DNA of 64,000 nucleotides from Pseudoalteromonas sp. OOF1S-7 (GTDB lineage Bacteria; Pseudomonadota; Gammaproteobacteria; Enterobacterales; Alteromonadaceae): assembly GCF_022347765.1 (NCBI RefSeq), contig NZ_JAKRFZ010000014.1, positions 1-64,000 of the forward strand. Direction: 5' to 3'. Under the pieces are notes generated by a model. That model was not told where the DNA came from, made no database searches, and worked only from the letters and a program-made list of their open reading frames with translations. The stretch's first letter is position 1; each line of letters opens with the position of its first letter. The translations under genes and the position numbers were made by a program. Below, piece after piece: positions 1 to 7,437 of the stretch.

Positions 1-83
1 AGCACACTGAAGCGATGCTCAAAGTGAAAATGCTCAATAGAATGACTGGGCTAGGTATGCCTGAATATCAGGGAAACAGCTGA
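1..83 (+). pseudogene. Truncated C-terminal coding fragment, possibly transposase
   Basis: A frame entering from the left edge (codons from base 3) encodes about 26 residues containing NRMTGLGMPEYQ and stops at TGA 81-83. The short tail has the flavour of the C-terminus of a DDE transposase, but the piece is too small to assign with confidence. It could equally be the end of an intact gene lying outside the window. If it is a transposase it would fit the A/T-rich, defence-like gene that follows. Confidence 0.25.
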
Positions 84-349
84 AACCACAGTGCTGCTTG
101 AGCTATCAGGATTTGATCAACAAGGCCTGTCCAAATAAGTAAACAGGACGGCTATATCAAACAGAGTATGCTGCAATCCAGGCAATGATAGGAGTGGCTG
201 AAAGTATGGCCTTAATGAACGTCTTGCAGCCCTGGAATAGGGTTTCTTATTCATAGAGATAGATCAGGCAAGAAAAATAGTAAAAATTTTCTATTTAATT
301 GGTTTAAATTTTCCCACTGTAGGGGGTTATATAGTGAAGAAATCTATAG
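84..349. other. Intergenic stretch before the SIR2 gene
   Basis: No convincing gene is seen here. The last 100 bases are strongly A/T-rich and likely carry the promoter of the SIR2 gene; a G-run (AGGGGG at about 321-326) lies too far from the ATG at 350 to be a normal ribosome-binding site. Confidence 0.4.
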
Positions 350-2284
350 ATGAATGAAGCTGAGGTTGCAATTGAAAAATTAAAGTCTGGTGAGGTATTC
401 TTCTTCGCTGGATCTGGTATTAGTTACGCTTCCAATCTGCCCAGTGCCTATGCTGTATTAGAGCATACTGTTAATGCGTTACTTCCTGAAAATCTAGCCG
501 CTGAAGAAAAATCGAATATATGCAAATCAATACAGCCGGAAGTATTTTATGAGTCAGTTATCGGAATGACTCAGACATACGAATCCCTGAATATTTGGAA
601 GTCATTGTACAAAGGCGCTCAAGCAAATCACCAGGTGGAGTGTGAGCCTAACCTAGCTCATCTGTTTATTGCTGAATATTCGAACAGGAATCGATTGCCT
701 ATCATCACCACTAACTTTGATTCCATGTTTGAGCAGGCTGCGGAAGCGTTGGGTGTGAAGTATCGGGTATTTCTTCCCTCTGATGCTCCGCCTTGCTTAG
801 ATGAAGAGTTGCTGTGCATCTGCAAAGTACATGGCAGTATTCAAGATCATCAAGGTGAATATTCTCCTCAGTCTTTATGGATGACAATGACACAGATAAC
901 AGCAGTGAATACTAAATGGATTGAGTATATAAGTGGAGTGATGGAACGTAAGCACTTGTGTTTCGTCGGGTATAGTGGGCGCGATATTGATTTGTTCCCG
1001 TATTTATCTGAAGCGCCGGTTAAAAGAGCTGCAAAAAGGATCGTTTGGGTCAACAGATTTGATGGTGATTATTCCGATAACCTTTCAAGGGCCTGTAATG
1101 CACTGCGGATAAACCTATGGCCAAGTGAGTTATTTGAATTGTCACTCAGTGCACTCGCTATGTCGGAGTTTCGGGCCAAAAAAGCAAATCAAGACCATGA
1201 GAATAGAGTCGCTGCGTTGCTTACCTATCTTGAAACTGACTTGATACAAAAGAACTTGCTGTCTGTGTACGAAAAAGCGCTAATGTACTGTATTTTGTTG
1301 GCGAAACTGGGAAAATACCGCAAGGCATACGAATGCGCTCTAGACTTAGAATGTAACAAGCTTACATATCTAACACGACCATCTAGTAAGCGTCTGCTGT
1401 TGTTAACGTGTGCAAGACTGAGCCACGAAATATCGAGATATGAAAGCTGTCGTGCCTACGCCAAGCAAGTATTGAACACGCTAAAAAATAAGCCTGAACC
1501 AGATGTAAATGCCGAGCTTCAGGCTCGCTGTTTGGTGAGTGAATCTCTGCGTATGGAGATTCCCAATGATATGTATTTTATCCAACGCAAAACATTCAAA
1601 GATTACCTCTATATTTTATATGTTGTTGGGCATTTCGCTTACTCATCCATTACAAATCGTATAGCGATTCGAGCTGGCGGGTTGGCTTATTCCAGGCTTA
1701 ATGCAGAAACGCAGCACGAGTTAATTGAACACCATATACGGTTTACCGCAATTATTCAGTCAGTGCTTGGGTCGCCTCAGCGAGGATGGAATAACTTTGT
1801 AAAAAGTTATCTTGGACACAAGTGGGAAGATATTAGGGAAATGAGTTATCGCTCTGGGTACTCTGCTGGTATTGCGAACGCCGGTAAGTTCAAGTACCGG
1901 CTCGATCCAACTGAAAAAGCAAAGGCTGAGTCTGCCAATATATATAGCCTGACTTCCTCGGCGACAGGAGCTGAGCTTCTTATCCGAAATGAAGCGGATA
2001 AGTTATTACGGGAAAAACAATATGATAAATGTCGACATAAATTCCTGGAGTATGCGGATATGGCGAAAATGAGTGGAAACACGTTAAACGAGATCAAAGG
2101 GATTATTGGTTTTGCATACTCTAATCAGATGGAAGGCAAGGCCTACATACTGCCTGCGTCACTAAAACAACGGTATTGCGCACTAGCAGGTATGGTGGAA
2201 GGTAAGCGTTGGGAGCAATATTTGTCATATGTTGAGCATAAAATTTCTAATGAAGATCCGGAGAAAGACGAAAGTTCTTATTGA
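350..2284 (+). CDS. SIR2-like domain protein with helical C-terminal region, candidate antiphage effector
   Basis: The N-terminal 250 residues carry the SIR2_2-type NAD-binding signature: GSGIS at residues 21-25, TTNFD with Asn122, KVHG with His161, and FVGYSGRDID near residue 205. In SIR2 NADases the Asn and His are the catalytic residues, so the domain looks intact. The remaining 390 residues are predominantly helical and TPR-like (for example the stretch around ALMYCILLAKLGKYRKAYEC), with no signal peptide or membrane segment. Stand-alone SIR2-helical proteins of this kind are often NAD-depleting abortive-infection effectors; that role is inferred here. In-frame stops just upstream fix the start at or after ATG 350, although no strong Shine-Dalgarno is seen. 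The gene is visibly more A/T-rich than its neighbours and has no operon partner, which suggests horizontal transfer. Confidence 0.75.
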   Translation: MNEAEVAIEKLKSGEVFFFAGSGISYASNLPSAYAVLEHTVNALLPENLAAEEKSNICKSIQPEVFYESVIGMTQTYESLNIWKSLYKGAQANHQVECEPNLAHLFIAEYSNRNRLPIITTNFDSMFEQAAEALGVKYRVFLPSDAPPCLDEELLCICKVHGSIQDHQGEYSPQSLWMTMTQITAVNTKWIEYISGVMERKHLCFVGYSGRDIDLFPYLSEAPVKRAAKRIVWVNRFDGDYSDNLSRACNALRINLWPSELFELSLSALAMSEFRAKKANQDHENRVAALLTYLETDLIQKNLLSVYEKALMYCILLAKLGKYRKAYECALDLECNKLTYLTRPSSKRLLLLTCARLSHEISRYESCRAYAKQVLNTLKNKPEPDVNAELQARCLVSESLRMEIPNDMYFIQRKTFKDYLYILYVVGHFAYSSITNRIAIRAGGLAYSRLNAETQHELIEHHIRFTAIIQSVLGSPQRGWNNFVKSYLGHKWEDIREMSYRSGYSAGIANAGKFKYRLDPTEKAKAESANIYSLTSSATGAELLIRNEADKLLREKQYDKCRHKFLEYADMAKMSGNTLNEIKGIIGFAYSNQMEGKAYILPASLKQRYCALAGMVEGKRWEQYLSYVEHKISNEDPEKDESSY

Positions 2285-2302
2285 AGTCCGTTGAATACTA
2301 AC

Positions 2303-3178
2303 TCAGACAAGGCCATTCAGGTGCTGTGCAAATTCATGCTCGAACTGATCTAGCTTCTCCACTTTTAATTTATTGTATGTCAAATACATGTAATCATTAA
2401 ACTGGCGCAATAGGCTCCAGCAGGTTACACGTTTTTTAAGCCTTGTTTGTTCTGCCGGGTTCTCACTGTAGAGCGCGATAGCGCGGGTTTGTAACGCTGA
2501 GTCGGCGATGGGGCCGCTGCTGTGCCAGTTGAGCAGGGCCAAATCGAAGGCCGGATCGCCAAAGTGGGCGCGCTCCCAGTCTATAGGGACAAGTTGCTGA
2601 GCAGGGGTAACGATGAGGTTGCCGGGGTGAAAGTCGCCGTGATTGAGCGTAAAGGTGTTAACCCTGGCAAAGAGAGGCTGGTGTGCCTGCAATACCGGGT
2701 GCAGTGAGTGGTAAAGCTCGGTCAGTTTGGCGCGTTCAGTGGTGCGACTGCGAAAATATCGCCAGACGGCGGTGAGGTGGTTTGCCGGGTTCAGGGTCAG
2801 CCCGGTAGGTACATTAACTTTGCCGTGGCGCGGTGCGCTTATCCGATGGATTTGTTTGAGCAGGTGGATCACCTGCTCAAAGTTGAGTGCCGTCCAGTCA
2901 GGCATGCTTGTTCCAGTAATATAAGGGCGTAATAGCGTCTGCTGGCCATTTTCACTTTGGTGGAGTTCAACCGGCTGCGCAAAGCGGGTGGATGTCAGCA
3001 ATGCGTATACGCTGGCCTCAGTTTCCAGCCCTGAATAATTGCGACCAAGTGAGCGTTTACATACCCAGAGGGCTCCGTCATCTCTTGTCTGTAGCGTGTT
3101 ATTGTGGGTCAGGCCGCCATTTAGCGGCCTGTGCTGTGCACGCTTGCGGTGCAATTGTGGCAATGCATTCACACTCAT
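2303..3178 (-). CDS. Aminoglycoside/choline-kinase-type phosphotransferase
   Basis: A 291-residue protein with the Brenner motif HGDFHPGNL and the metal-binding DWE of VPIDWERAHFGDPAFDLALL, the hallmarks of the APH/choline kinase fold. The substrate cannot be read from sequence; family members phosphorylate thiamine, choline, homoserine, fructosamines or aminoglycosides. The frame is open further upstream to 3232, but that would overlap the next gene; the internal ATG at 3178 gives a more typical N-terminus (MSVNALPQ). It is the last gene of a minus-strand run with an AhpD-like and a peroxiredoxin-like gene, which hints at a metabolite-repair or detoxification role, but this is only inference. 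Confidence 0.7.
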   Translation of the reverse strand: MSVNALPQLHRKRAQHRPLNGGLTHNNTLQTRDDGALWVCKRSLGRNYSGLETEASVYALLTSTRFAQPVELHQSENGQQTLLRPYITGTSMPDWTALNFEQVIHLLKQIHRISAPRHGKVNVPTGLTLNPANHLTAVWRYFRSRTTERAKLTELYHSLHPVLQAHQPLFARVNTFTLNHGDFHPGNLIVTPAQQLVPIDWERAHFGDPAFDLALLNWHSSGPIADSALQTRAIALYSENPAEQTRLKKRVTCWSLLRQFNDYMYLTYNKLKVEKLDQFEHEFAQHLNGLV

Positions 3179-3207
3179 GCGGTTATTTTGCACTTTAACG
3201 CTGACGA

Positions 3208-3765
3208 TTAACGTCGATCCGGATGCGTCCACTGGTAGGGCTGCATGGGCGAGTCCAGTTTGGTTTTGGCCAGGGCATTGGTAAAATTGGAGATAAGCTT
3301 TGCGGCCAGGCCAGTCAATACTTCCAGCGCTTGCTGTTTGTTGTATCCGGCAGCGAGAAAAGCATGTAATGCGTCATCGCCAATGTGGCCCTGTTTGGTC
3401 AGCAAGGCTTTTACAAAGTCCTGAAGCGCCTGTAGTTTGCTGTCGGGCAGCGGGGTGCCTTCGCGCAGTGCGGTGATCAGCGCCTCGGGCATACCAGCAG
3501 ATTTCATCATCCAGGTGTGGCCCGGTACACAGTAGTGGCAGTTATTTTCATAGTTGGCGGTCATAAAAACCACCTGCTGTTCAACTGCCGATAAGCTGCT
3601 GTCCTGCATAAAAGCGGTAAAGGTGTCGTTATACGCCTTATAGGTGACGGCCGACTCAGCCAGTACTTTGTGCAGATTGGGCAACATGCCAAAGCTGGCC
3701 AGCGACTGTTCCATCAGCGGCTTAGACTCTTGTGGTGCCGTATCGGGTTCATAATAGGTAAACAT
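3208..3765 (-). CDS. Carboxymuconolactone decarboxylase / AhpD-like protein
   Basis: A 185-residue all-helical protein with the redox motif NCHYCVPGH (CxxC followed by His), which is the AhpD/CMD active-site signature for peroxidase-like alkylhydroperoxidase activity. The start at 3765 is chosen because an AGGAG sits five bases upstream of this ATG; the longer reading with MRRRKT lacks such a site. It lies between a peroxiredoxin-like gene and a phosphotransferase gene, all on the minus strand and closely spaced, so a shared transcript is likely. Its physiological substrate is not known; a role in peroxide or electrophile defence is inferred from the CxxC and from the neighbours. Confidence 0.8.
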   Translation of the reverse strand: MFTYYEPDTAPQESKPLMEQSLASFGMLPNLHKVLAESAVTYKAYNDTFTAFMQDSSLSAVEQQVVFMTANYENNCHYCVPGHTWMMKSAGMPEALITALREGTPLPDSKLQALQDFVKALLTKQGHIGDDALHAFLAAGYNKQQALEVLTGLAAKLISNFTNALAKTKLDSPMQPYQWTHPDRR

Positions 3766-3789
3766 GGTTTTTCTCCTGCGCAATTCGGC

Positions 3790-4338
3790 TTAGCGGTGCA
3801 TGCCGCGAATGGGATAATTGTTATCCGGGTCACGGATCCAGGCCAGTCCGTTGACCAGTGAGGTCAGATCCGGGCGAACAAACGGGTTGTTAGAGATGTC
3901 AGCCACCTGGATATTGCCGGCTTCATTGACGACAAACAGTCCGGGTTCCGCAAACGGATGATCGGTTTCCTGGGATGAACGCGGATCAGAAATAAACAGG
4001 CCCAGTGTTTTCATGTGCTCAAGTCTCAGGCCATACCCCAGCTCAAAAGACACATCCAGCTGCTCGCTGTGGCTTTGCAGTTGCGCCAGGCTGTCGCCCG
4101 ACACGGCAACAATATCGACCTTAATAGTGGCCAGCTTATCTTTGAACTGCGCCAGCTCATTAAGGTAGCGGGTGCACAAGGGGCAATGACGACCCCGATA
4201 AACCAGCACCAGCTGCCAGCGCTGCTCATTGTTGGCCTTTGCCAGAGTGCGGGTGCTGCCATCGGGTAAATCCACCTGAATATCCGGAAACGGGCTGCCG
4301 GGATGAAGTTTTTGGGTGTACTGTTCTGCCTGGCTCAT
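3790..4338 (-). CDS. Peroxiredoxin-like (AhpC/TSA, thioredoxin-fold) protein
   Basis: A 182-residue thioredoxin-fold protein. The segment LVLVYRGRHCPLCTRYLNEL places a CxxC at the end of the first beta strand and start of the first helix, as in bacterioferritin-comigratory and redoxin-type proteins. The C-terminal half (GLFVVNEAGNIQVADISNNP) is the usual last two strands of the fold. No signal peptide is visible, so it should be cytoplasmic. It is 24 bases upstream of the AhpD-like gene and 9 bases downstream of mdaB, suggesting a common operon for peroxide or quinone stress. The second Cys could be resolving or make it an oxidoreductase rather than a peroxidase. Confidence 0.75.
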   Translation of the reverse strand: MSQAEQYTQKLHPGSPFPDIQVDLPDGSTRTLAKANNEQRWQLVLVYRGRHCPLCTRYLNELAQFKDKLATIKVDIVAVSGDSLAQLQSHSEQLDVSFELGYGLRLEHMKTLGLFISDPRSSQETDHPFAEPGLFVVNEAGNIQVADISNNPFVRPDLTSLVNGLAWIRDPDNNYPIRGMHR

Positions 4339-4347
4339 GAGTATTCC

Positions 4348-4929
4348 TTAAAAGTGGGTGTTTAAATGGGTTTCTAAGCGTGCAAGGTCGCGCTCAATGT
4401 CTGCGTTTTTCATCACATCAAAACAGCTAAACGTAGGTATAGACTGCATGCCAAAGAACTTAAAGTTCATATGTGCCGGAAAGAGTAAGTCATCTACACT
4501 TTTGCCTTCAAAAAACTCGTGCTCGTCATTAAACGACTCCGCCGGGGCGTTAAAGGTCACAGACAGCATATAGCGTGTATCAGTGAGCGTTCCGCCGCAA
4601 CCATAATTGGCTTTGGGCTTGTCTGCTGAGCGGCCATCGCCGTTACACAATGCACCACCCATGCCTGCGGTGTAGATCTCGTCCATGTACTTTTTAAATG
4701 ACCAGGGCAGGCCCATCCAGTTAATGGGTGATTGCAGGATCACTACGTCGGCCCAGCGATGCAGCTCAAGTTGCTGCTCACTATCCAGCGGCTCAGCCAT
4801 AGTAACGACCCGGGTTTCAAAACCTTTGGCATTGAGGTGAGAGACCATTTTGTCCACCAGGGTGGCGTTTAGTTTCCCCTCAGAAAATGGGTAATACTGA
4901 TGAGCATTTATGATCAGGGCTTTATTCAT
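4348..4929 (-). CDS. mdaB: NAD(P)H:quinone oxidoreductase, MdaB/KefF-like flavodoxin fold
   Basis: A 193-residue flavodoxin-like quinone reductase. Family features seen are the N-terminal KALIINAHQ, the mid-protein LQSPINWMGLPWSFKKYMDEI loop that contacts flavin and quinone, and a size equal to E. coli MdaB. It performs two-electron reduction of quinones using NAD(P)H and FAD, avoiding semiquinone radicals. It heads the minus-strand run that continues with the peroxiredoxin-like and AhpD-like genes and is divergent from a HxlR-type regulator; HxlR proteins often sense quinones or electrophiles and control such neighbours. Autoregulated control from the 110-base intergenic region is likely but inferred. 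Confidence 0.8.
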   Translation of the reverse strand: MNKALIINAHQYYPFSEGKLNATLVDKMVSHLNAKGFETRVVTMAEPLDSEQQLELHRWADVVILQSPINWMGLPWSFKKYMDEIYTAGMGGALCNGDGRSADKPKANYGCGGTLTDTRYMLSVTFNAPAESFNDEHEFFEGKSVDDLLFPAHMNFKFFGMQSIPTFSCFDVMKNADIERDLARLETHLNTHF

Positions 4930-5037
4930 GTCAATTCTCCGGTAGGCTTAATGATTTGTGTGGTTTATAATAGTAACCTGAAGTATTTATTCAATTAGTT
5001 TACTTTTGGTAACCACCCTGATTTTGGAGTGCTGACT

Positions 5038-5396
5038 GTGGAAAGTGTCGTTAAAACAGATAGTAAGGGCAAAAAAAAGTTTTAAATGCCTGTCTGGAGC
5101 CCTGTGCCATCGAAAAAGGCATGCGTCTGATTGGCTCAAAGTGGACGGGGTCGATTATTTATCATCTTAAAGATGAGCCCGTCAGGTTTAACGATCTGGC
5201 CAGAATGCTTGGCGGTGCCAGCAAAAAAATGGTTGATCAGCGCCTCAAAGAGCTCGAAGCACGGGGCATGGTGTTGCGTACAGTCGTGAATGAACGTCCG
5301 GTGGCGGTCACTTATGAACTGACTGAGTTTGGCCGCTCGGCACTGCATATTCTGGAGCAACTGCGGGTCTGGTCTGAGTCTCATCAACTTGATTAA
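5038..5396 (+). CDS. HxlR-family winged-helix regulator, frame interrupted at A8 run
   Basis: From ATG 5121 onward the protein is a clear HxlR domain (MRLIGSKWTGSIIYHL, then the SKKMVDQRLKELE recognition helix and a beta wing). The conserved family N-terminus with its Cys (CAIEKG) is encoded directly upstream in the same frame, but that frame has no start codon after its stop at 5064. A GTG at 5038 with GGAG at 5026-5029 starts a short frame MESVVKTDSKGKKK that stops at TAA 5083. A -1 shift on the A8 run (5071-5078) would join the two parts into a normal length HxlR protein of about 120 residues. The gene may use programmed slippage, may be a fresh frameshift, or may reflect a base-count error. 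It is divergent from mdaB. Confidence 0.65.
5073..5079 (+). other. A AAA AAG slippery heptamer in HxlR gene
   Basis: The heptamer is in the exact phase needed for -1 slippage relative to the frame started by GTG 5038 (codons AAA 5074-5076, AAG 5077-5079). The same heptamer drives -1 frameshifting in E. coli dnaX. Six bases further on, ATGCCT (5086-5091) can pair with AGGCAT (5117-5122), with an inner TGG/CCA pairing, giving a possible stimulatory stem. Whether it is used is unknown. Confidence 0.4.
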
Positions 5397-5458
5397 GGTA
5401 AAAGTATGAGTAAGCCGATCGTAAAGTGATCAGACCATGCTGCAAAAATCAACATGCC

Positions 5459-5472
5459 CGGATCCAGATCAA
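5459..5472. promoter_or_regulatory. Weak FNR/ANR-like box upstream of hcnA
   Basis: CGGATCCAGATCAA matches the FNR/ANR consensus TTGAT-N4-ATCAA perfectly in the right half and in three of five positions in the left. Anaerobic control of hcnABC by ANR is established in Pseudomonas. The site is about 265 bases before the hcnA start, so it only makes sense if the transcript has a long leader. Confidence 0.25.
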
Positions 5473-5533
5473 GTTTTGTTTATTCGATGTAAATAAATAT
5501 GGCTTAATTGTTTATTCCGGGTTAATCTTCTTT

Positions 5534-5604
5534 CGTTCACAGGAGATGAGCTGAACGTGCCTAAAATAGGGCATAGACGAGCGAAAGGAACCGGAAAAAC
5601 GGTT
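5534..5604 (+). promoter_or_regulatory. hcn leader with GGA-bearing hairpins, possible CsrA/RsmA target
   Basis: CGTTCA (5534-5539) pairs with TGAACG (5552-5557), exposing AGGAGA in the loop. AACCG (5589-5593) pairs with CGGTT (5600-5604) around an A-rich loop, and AAGGAA lies just before it. Looped GGA triplets are what CsrA/RsmA proteins bind, and RsmA control of hcnA is known in Pseudomonas. The region lies 130-200 bases before the hcnA start, so this is a suggestion only. A TAACTT/AAGTTA inverted repeat also sits at 5622-5647. The rest of 5397-5735 shows nothing else recognisable. Confidence 0.25.
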
Positions 5605-5735
5605 GTACACTTTTAAGCAGTTAACTTTTAATTATCATTTTAAGTTACCCTCAGCGTCAATGGCTCTCGCCTGTCCTGTAAATCAAGCGCATTTATTGCG
5701 CCTGATGATGTATCACTACACGAGAGAGACAAGCT

Positions 5736-6056
5736 ATGAAATCACTTAAGCGCACCAGAGATATAACGCCTCTGCCTTCGCGCAATTTCAAAATTACCGT
5801 CGATGACCAACTTGTGGAGGCCTGTGAAGGGGAAACCGTTCTGTCGGTTTTACTGGCCGCCAACTATGCCAGAGTGATGGAAAATGATCGCAAGGTAGCG
5901 TCAGGAGCCTATTGTGGTATGGGTGTATGCCATTGTTGTCAGGTTAAGATCAATGCAAAGCACAAACAGCGTGCCTGCCAGACCCTCGTTGAACCGCATA
6001 TGTCGGTTGAAACCTTAACTAATCGTTTCAAAGAAGAAGGGATCAAACATGACTAG
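5736..6056 (+). CDS. hcnA: Hydrogen cyanide synthase subunit HcnA, [2Fe-2S] protein
   Basis: A 106-residue [2Fe-2S] plant-ferredoxin-type subunit with GAYCGMGVCHCCQVKIN followed by RACQTLV, giving the four cluster cysteines. Size and motif layout match HcnA of Pseudomonas (104 residues), including the downstream MSVETLTNRF stretch. HcnA, HcnB and HcnC form a membrane-associated complex that oxidises glycine to HCN and CO2. The start is preceded by a GAGAGAG purine tract. It overlaps hcnB by eight bases, indicating translational coupling. Related three-subunit amino-acid or opine/hydroxyproline dehydrogenases have the same architecture, so substrate assignment rests on overall resemblance and not on a unique residue. 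Confidence 0.75.
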   Translation: MKSLKRTRDITPLPSRNFKITVDDQLVEACEGETVLSVLLAANYARVMENDRKVASGAYCGMGVCHCCQVKINAKHKQRACQTLVEPHMSVETLTNRFKEEGIKHD

Positions 6057-7437
6057 CGAGCGACACGATAAAGTAGTGATTGTCGGCGGTGGTCCGGCTG
6101 GTACGGCGGCGGCAGCGGAGTTGGCGCGCCATGGTTTAAAGTCGGTGATTATTGATGAAGCTCCCAAATTGGGTGGGGTGATCTATCGTGGACCGTTACG
6201 TCAGACCAATTCGCTACCACATCTGGATGATAACCTGAAGCGTGCCATGACAGCGTTACAAACTCGCTATCAGACTCACAGTGAATCGATTGAAGTCAAA
6301 ACGCAGACACGGGTCCTGGGCCCGGAAGGCAGCAATCAACTGTTGCTAAGCGATAACTCAGGGCTGAGCCGTCAGCCTTATGGGCACCTGATCCTGGCAA
6401 CGGGTTGTCACGAGCGCAGTGTGCCGTTTCCAGGCTGGCAGCTTCCCGGGGTAATGCTGCTTGGTGGTGTGCAGTTACAATTAAAAAGCGGTTTAGTCAG
6501 GCCCGGACAACGTATGGCGCTGGTCGGTACCGGACCTTTGTTGCCACTGGTTGCCTGTCAGCTGCATAAAGCGGGTGTTGAGGTAGTGGGTGTATATGAA
6601 GCCAGCCCGTTTACCAAACTGGCAAAAGAGGCCGTGGCACTGCTCCATAAACCCAAGCTGACGCTGTCGGGTATGAGCATGATGAGCTACCTCAAAAAAC
6701 ACAACATTCCGTTCAAGTACGGCTGGGGTATTGTCAGTGCGCAGGGCAAAGAGCAGCTAAACAGCATTCAGGTTGCGCCCTACGACAGTCAGTGGCGTGC
6801 GCAACGTGACCTGGCTGAGCAAGTGGACGTGGACGCCATTGGCGTGGGTTACGGGTTTGTCGCACGGACTCAGCTAGCCATGTTATTGGGCCTGGATCAT
6901 AGCTACAGTAAGGTCAGCGGCTATGTCCCTGTGCTGGACGAATGGCATCAGAGCCTGAATCATGAGGCATTTGTGGTGGGCGACAGTAATGGGTTGCTTG
7001 GGGCTGATGCAGCCATTTGTGAAGGGCAGCTGGCAGCACTACGTTTGGCCTGGCAATGTGGAAAAATCACTGAGTCTCAGCTGTTCAACCGAGCAACCAA
7101 GGTTAAAAACAAGCTGGCACGCATTAAAAAGTTTCGCTTTGGCTTTGACCGTTTCTCAGACCGTCAGAGCGGTTTATTGTCTCTGGCACAACCCGAGACG
7201 GTGGTCTGTCGCTGTGAACAAGTACGTCGGGAGCAGCTGGACGAAGCGATTGCACAAGGTGTTAAAGACATCACCAGCCTGAAGATGCGAACGCGCATTG
7301 GAATGGGTGATTGTCAGGGCAAAACCTGTGGCTCTTATGCACTGGATTACCTGCATCAGGCAGGTCTGACCGAGAATATCGGCGTCATCAAACCGCGTTT
7401 TCCTCTTGATCCTATCCCCTTTACCTTAATGGAATGA
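6049..7437 (+). CDS. hcnB: Hydrogen cyanide synthase subunit HcnB, FAD/NAD(P)-binding
   Basis: A 462-residue subunit (Pseudomonas HcnB is about 464). The N-terminus carries a dinucleotide-binding motif VVIVGGGPAGTAAAAELARHG, a second one lies at VGTGPLLPLVACQL, and the C-terminus ends with a BFD-like [2Fe-2S] segment in which CRCEQV is followed by GMGDCQGKTCG. It transfers electrons between the glycine-oxidising subunit and the iron-sulfur subunit. The reading frame overlaps hcnA at its start and hcnC at its end. The same fold occurs in octopine/nopaline and D-hydroxyproline dehydrogenase alpha subunits, the main alternative identity. Confidence 0.75.
   Translation: MTSERHDKVVIVGGGPAGTAAAAELARHGLKSVIIDEAPKLGGVIYRGPLRQTNSLPHLDDNLKRAMTALQTRYQTHSESIEVKTQTRVLGPEGSNQLLLSDNSGLSRQPYGHLILATGCHERSVPFPGWQLPGVMLLGGVQLQLKSGLVRPGQRMALVGTGPLLPLVACQLHKAGVEVVGVYEASPFTKLAKEAVALLHKPKLTLSGMSMMSYLKKHNIPFKYGWGIVSAQGKEQLNSIQVAPYDSQWRAQRDLAEQVDVDAIGVGYGFVARTQLAMLLGLDHSYSKVSGYVPVLDEWHQSLNHEAFVVGDSNGLLGADAAICEGQLAALRLAWQCGKITESQLFNRATKVKNKLARIKKFRFGFDRFSDRQSGLLSLAQPETVVCRCEQVRREQLDEAIAQGVKDITSLKMRTRIGMGDCQGKTCGSYALDYLHQAGLTENIGVIKPRFPLDPIPFTLME

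Noticed and set aside
3039-3284. Plus-strand frames opposite the phosphotransferase and AhpD-like genes
   Set aside because: They are antisense shadows of well-supported minus-strand genes and have no start signals or motifs.
5630-5645. Fur-box-like ATTATCATTTT upstream of hcnA
   Set aside because: Only about 12 of 19 consensus positions match, and the match is mostly A/T; not distinguishable from background.
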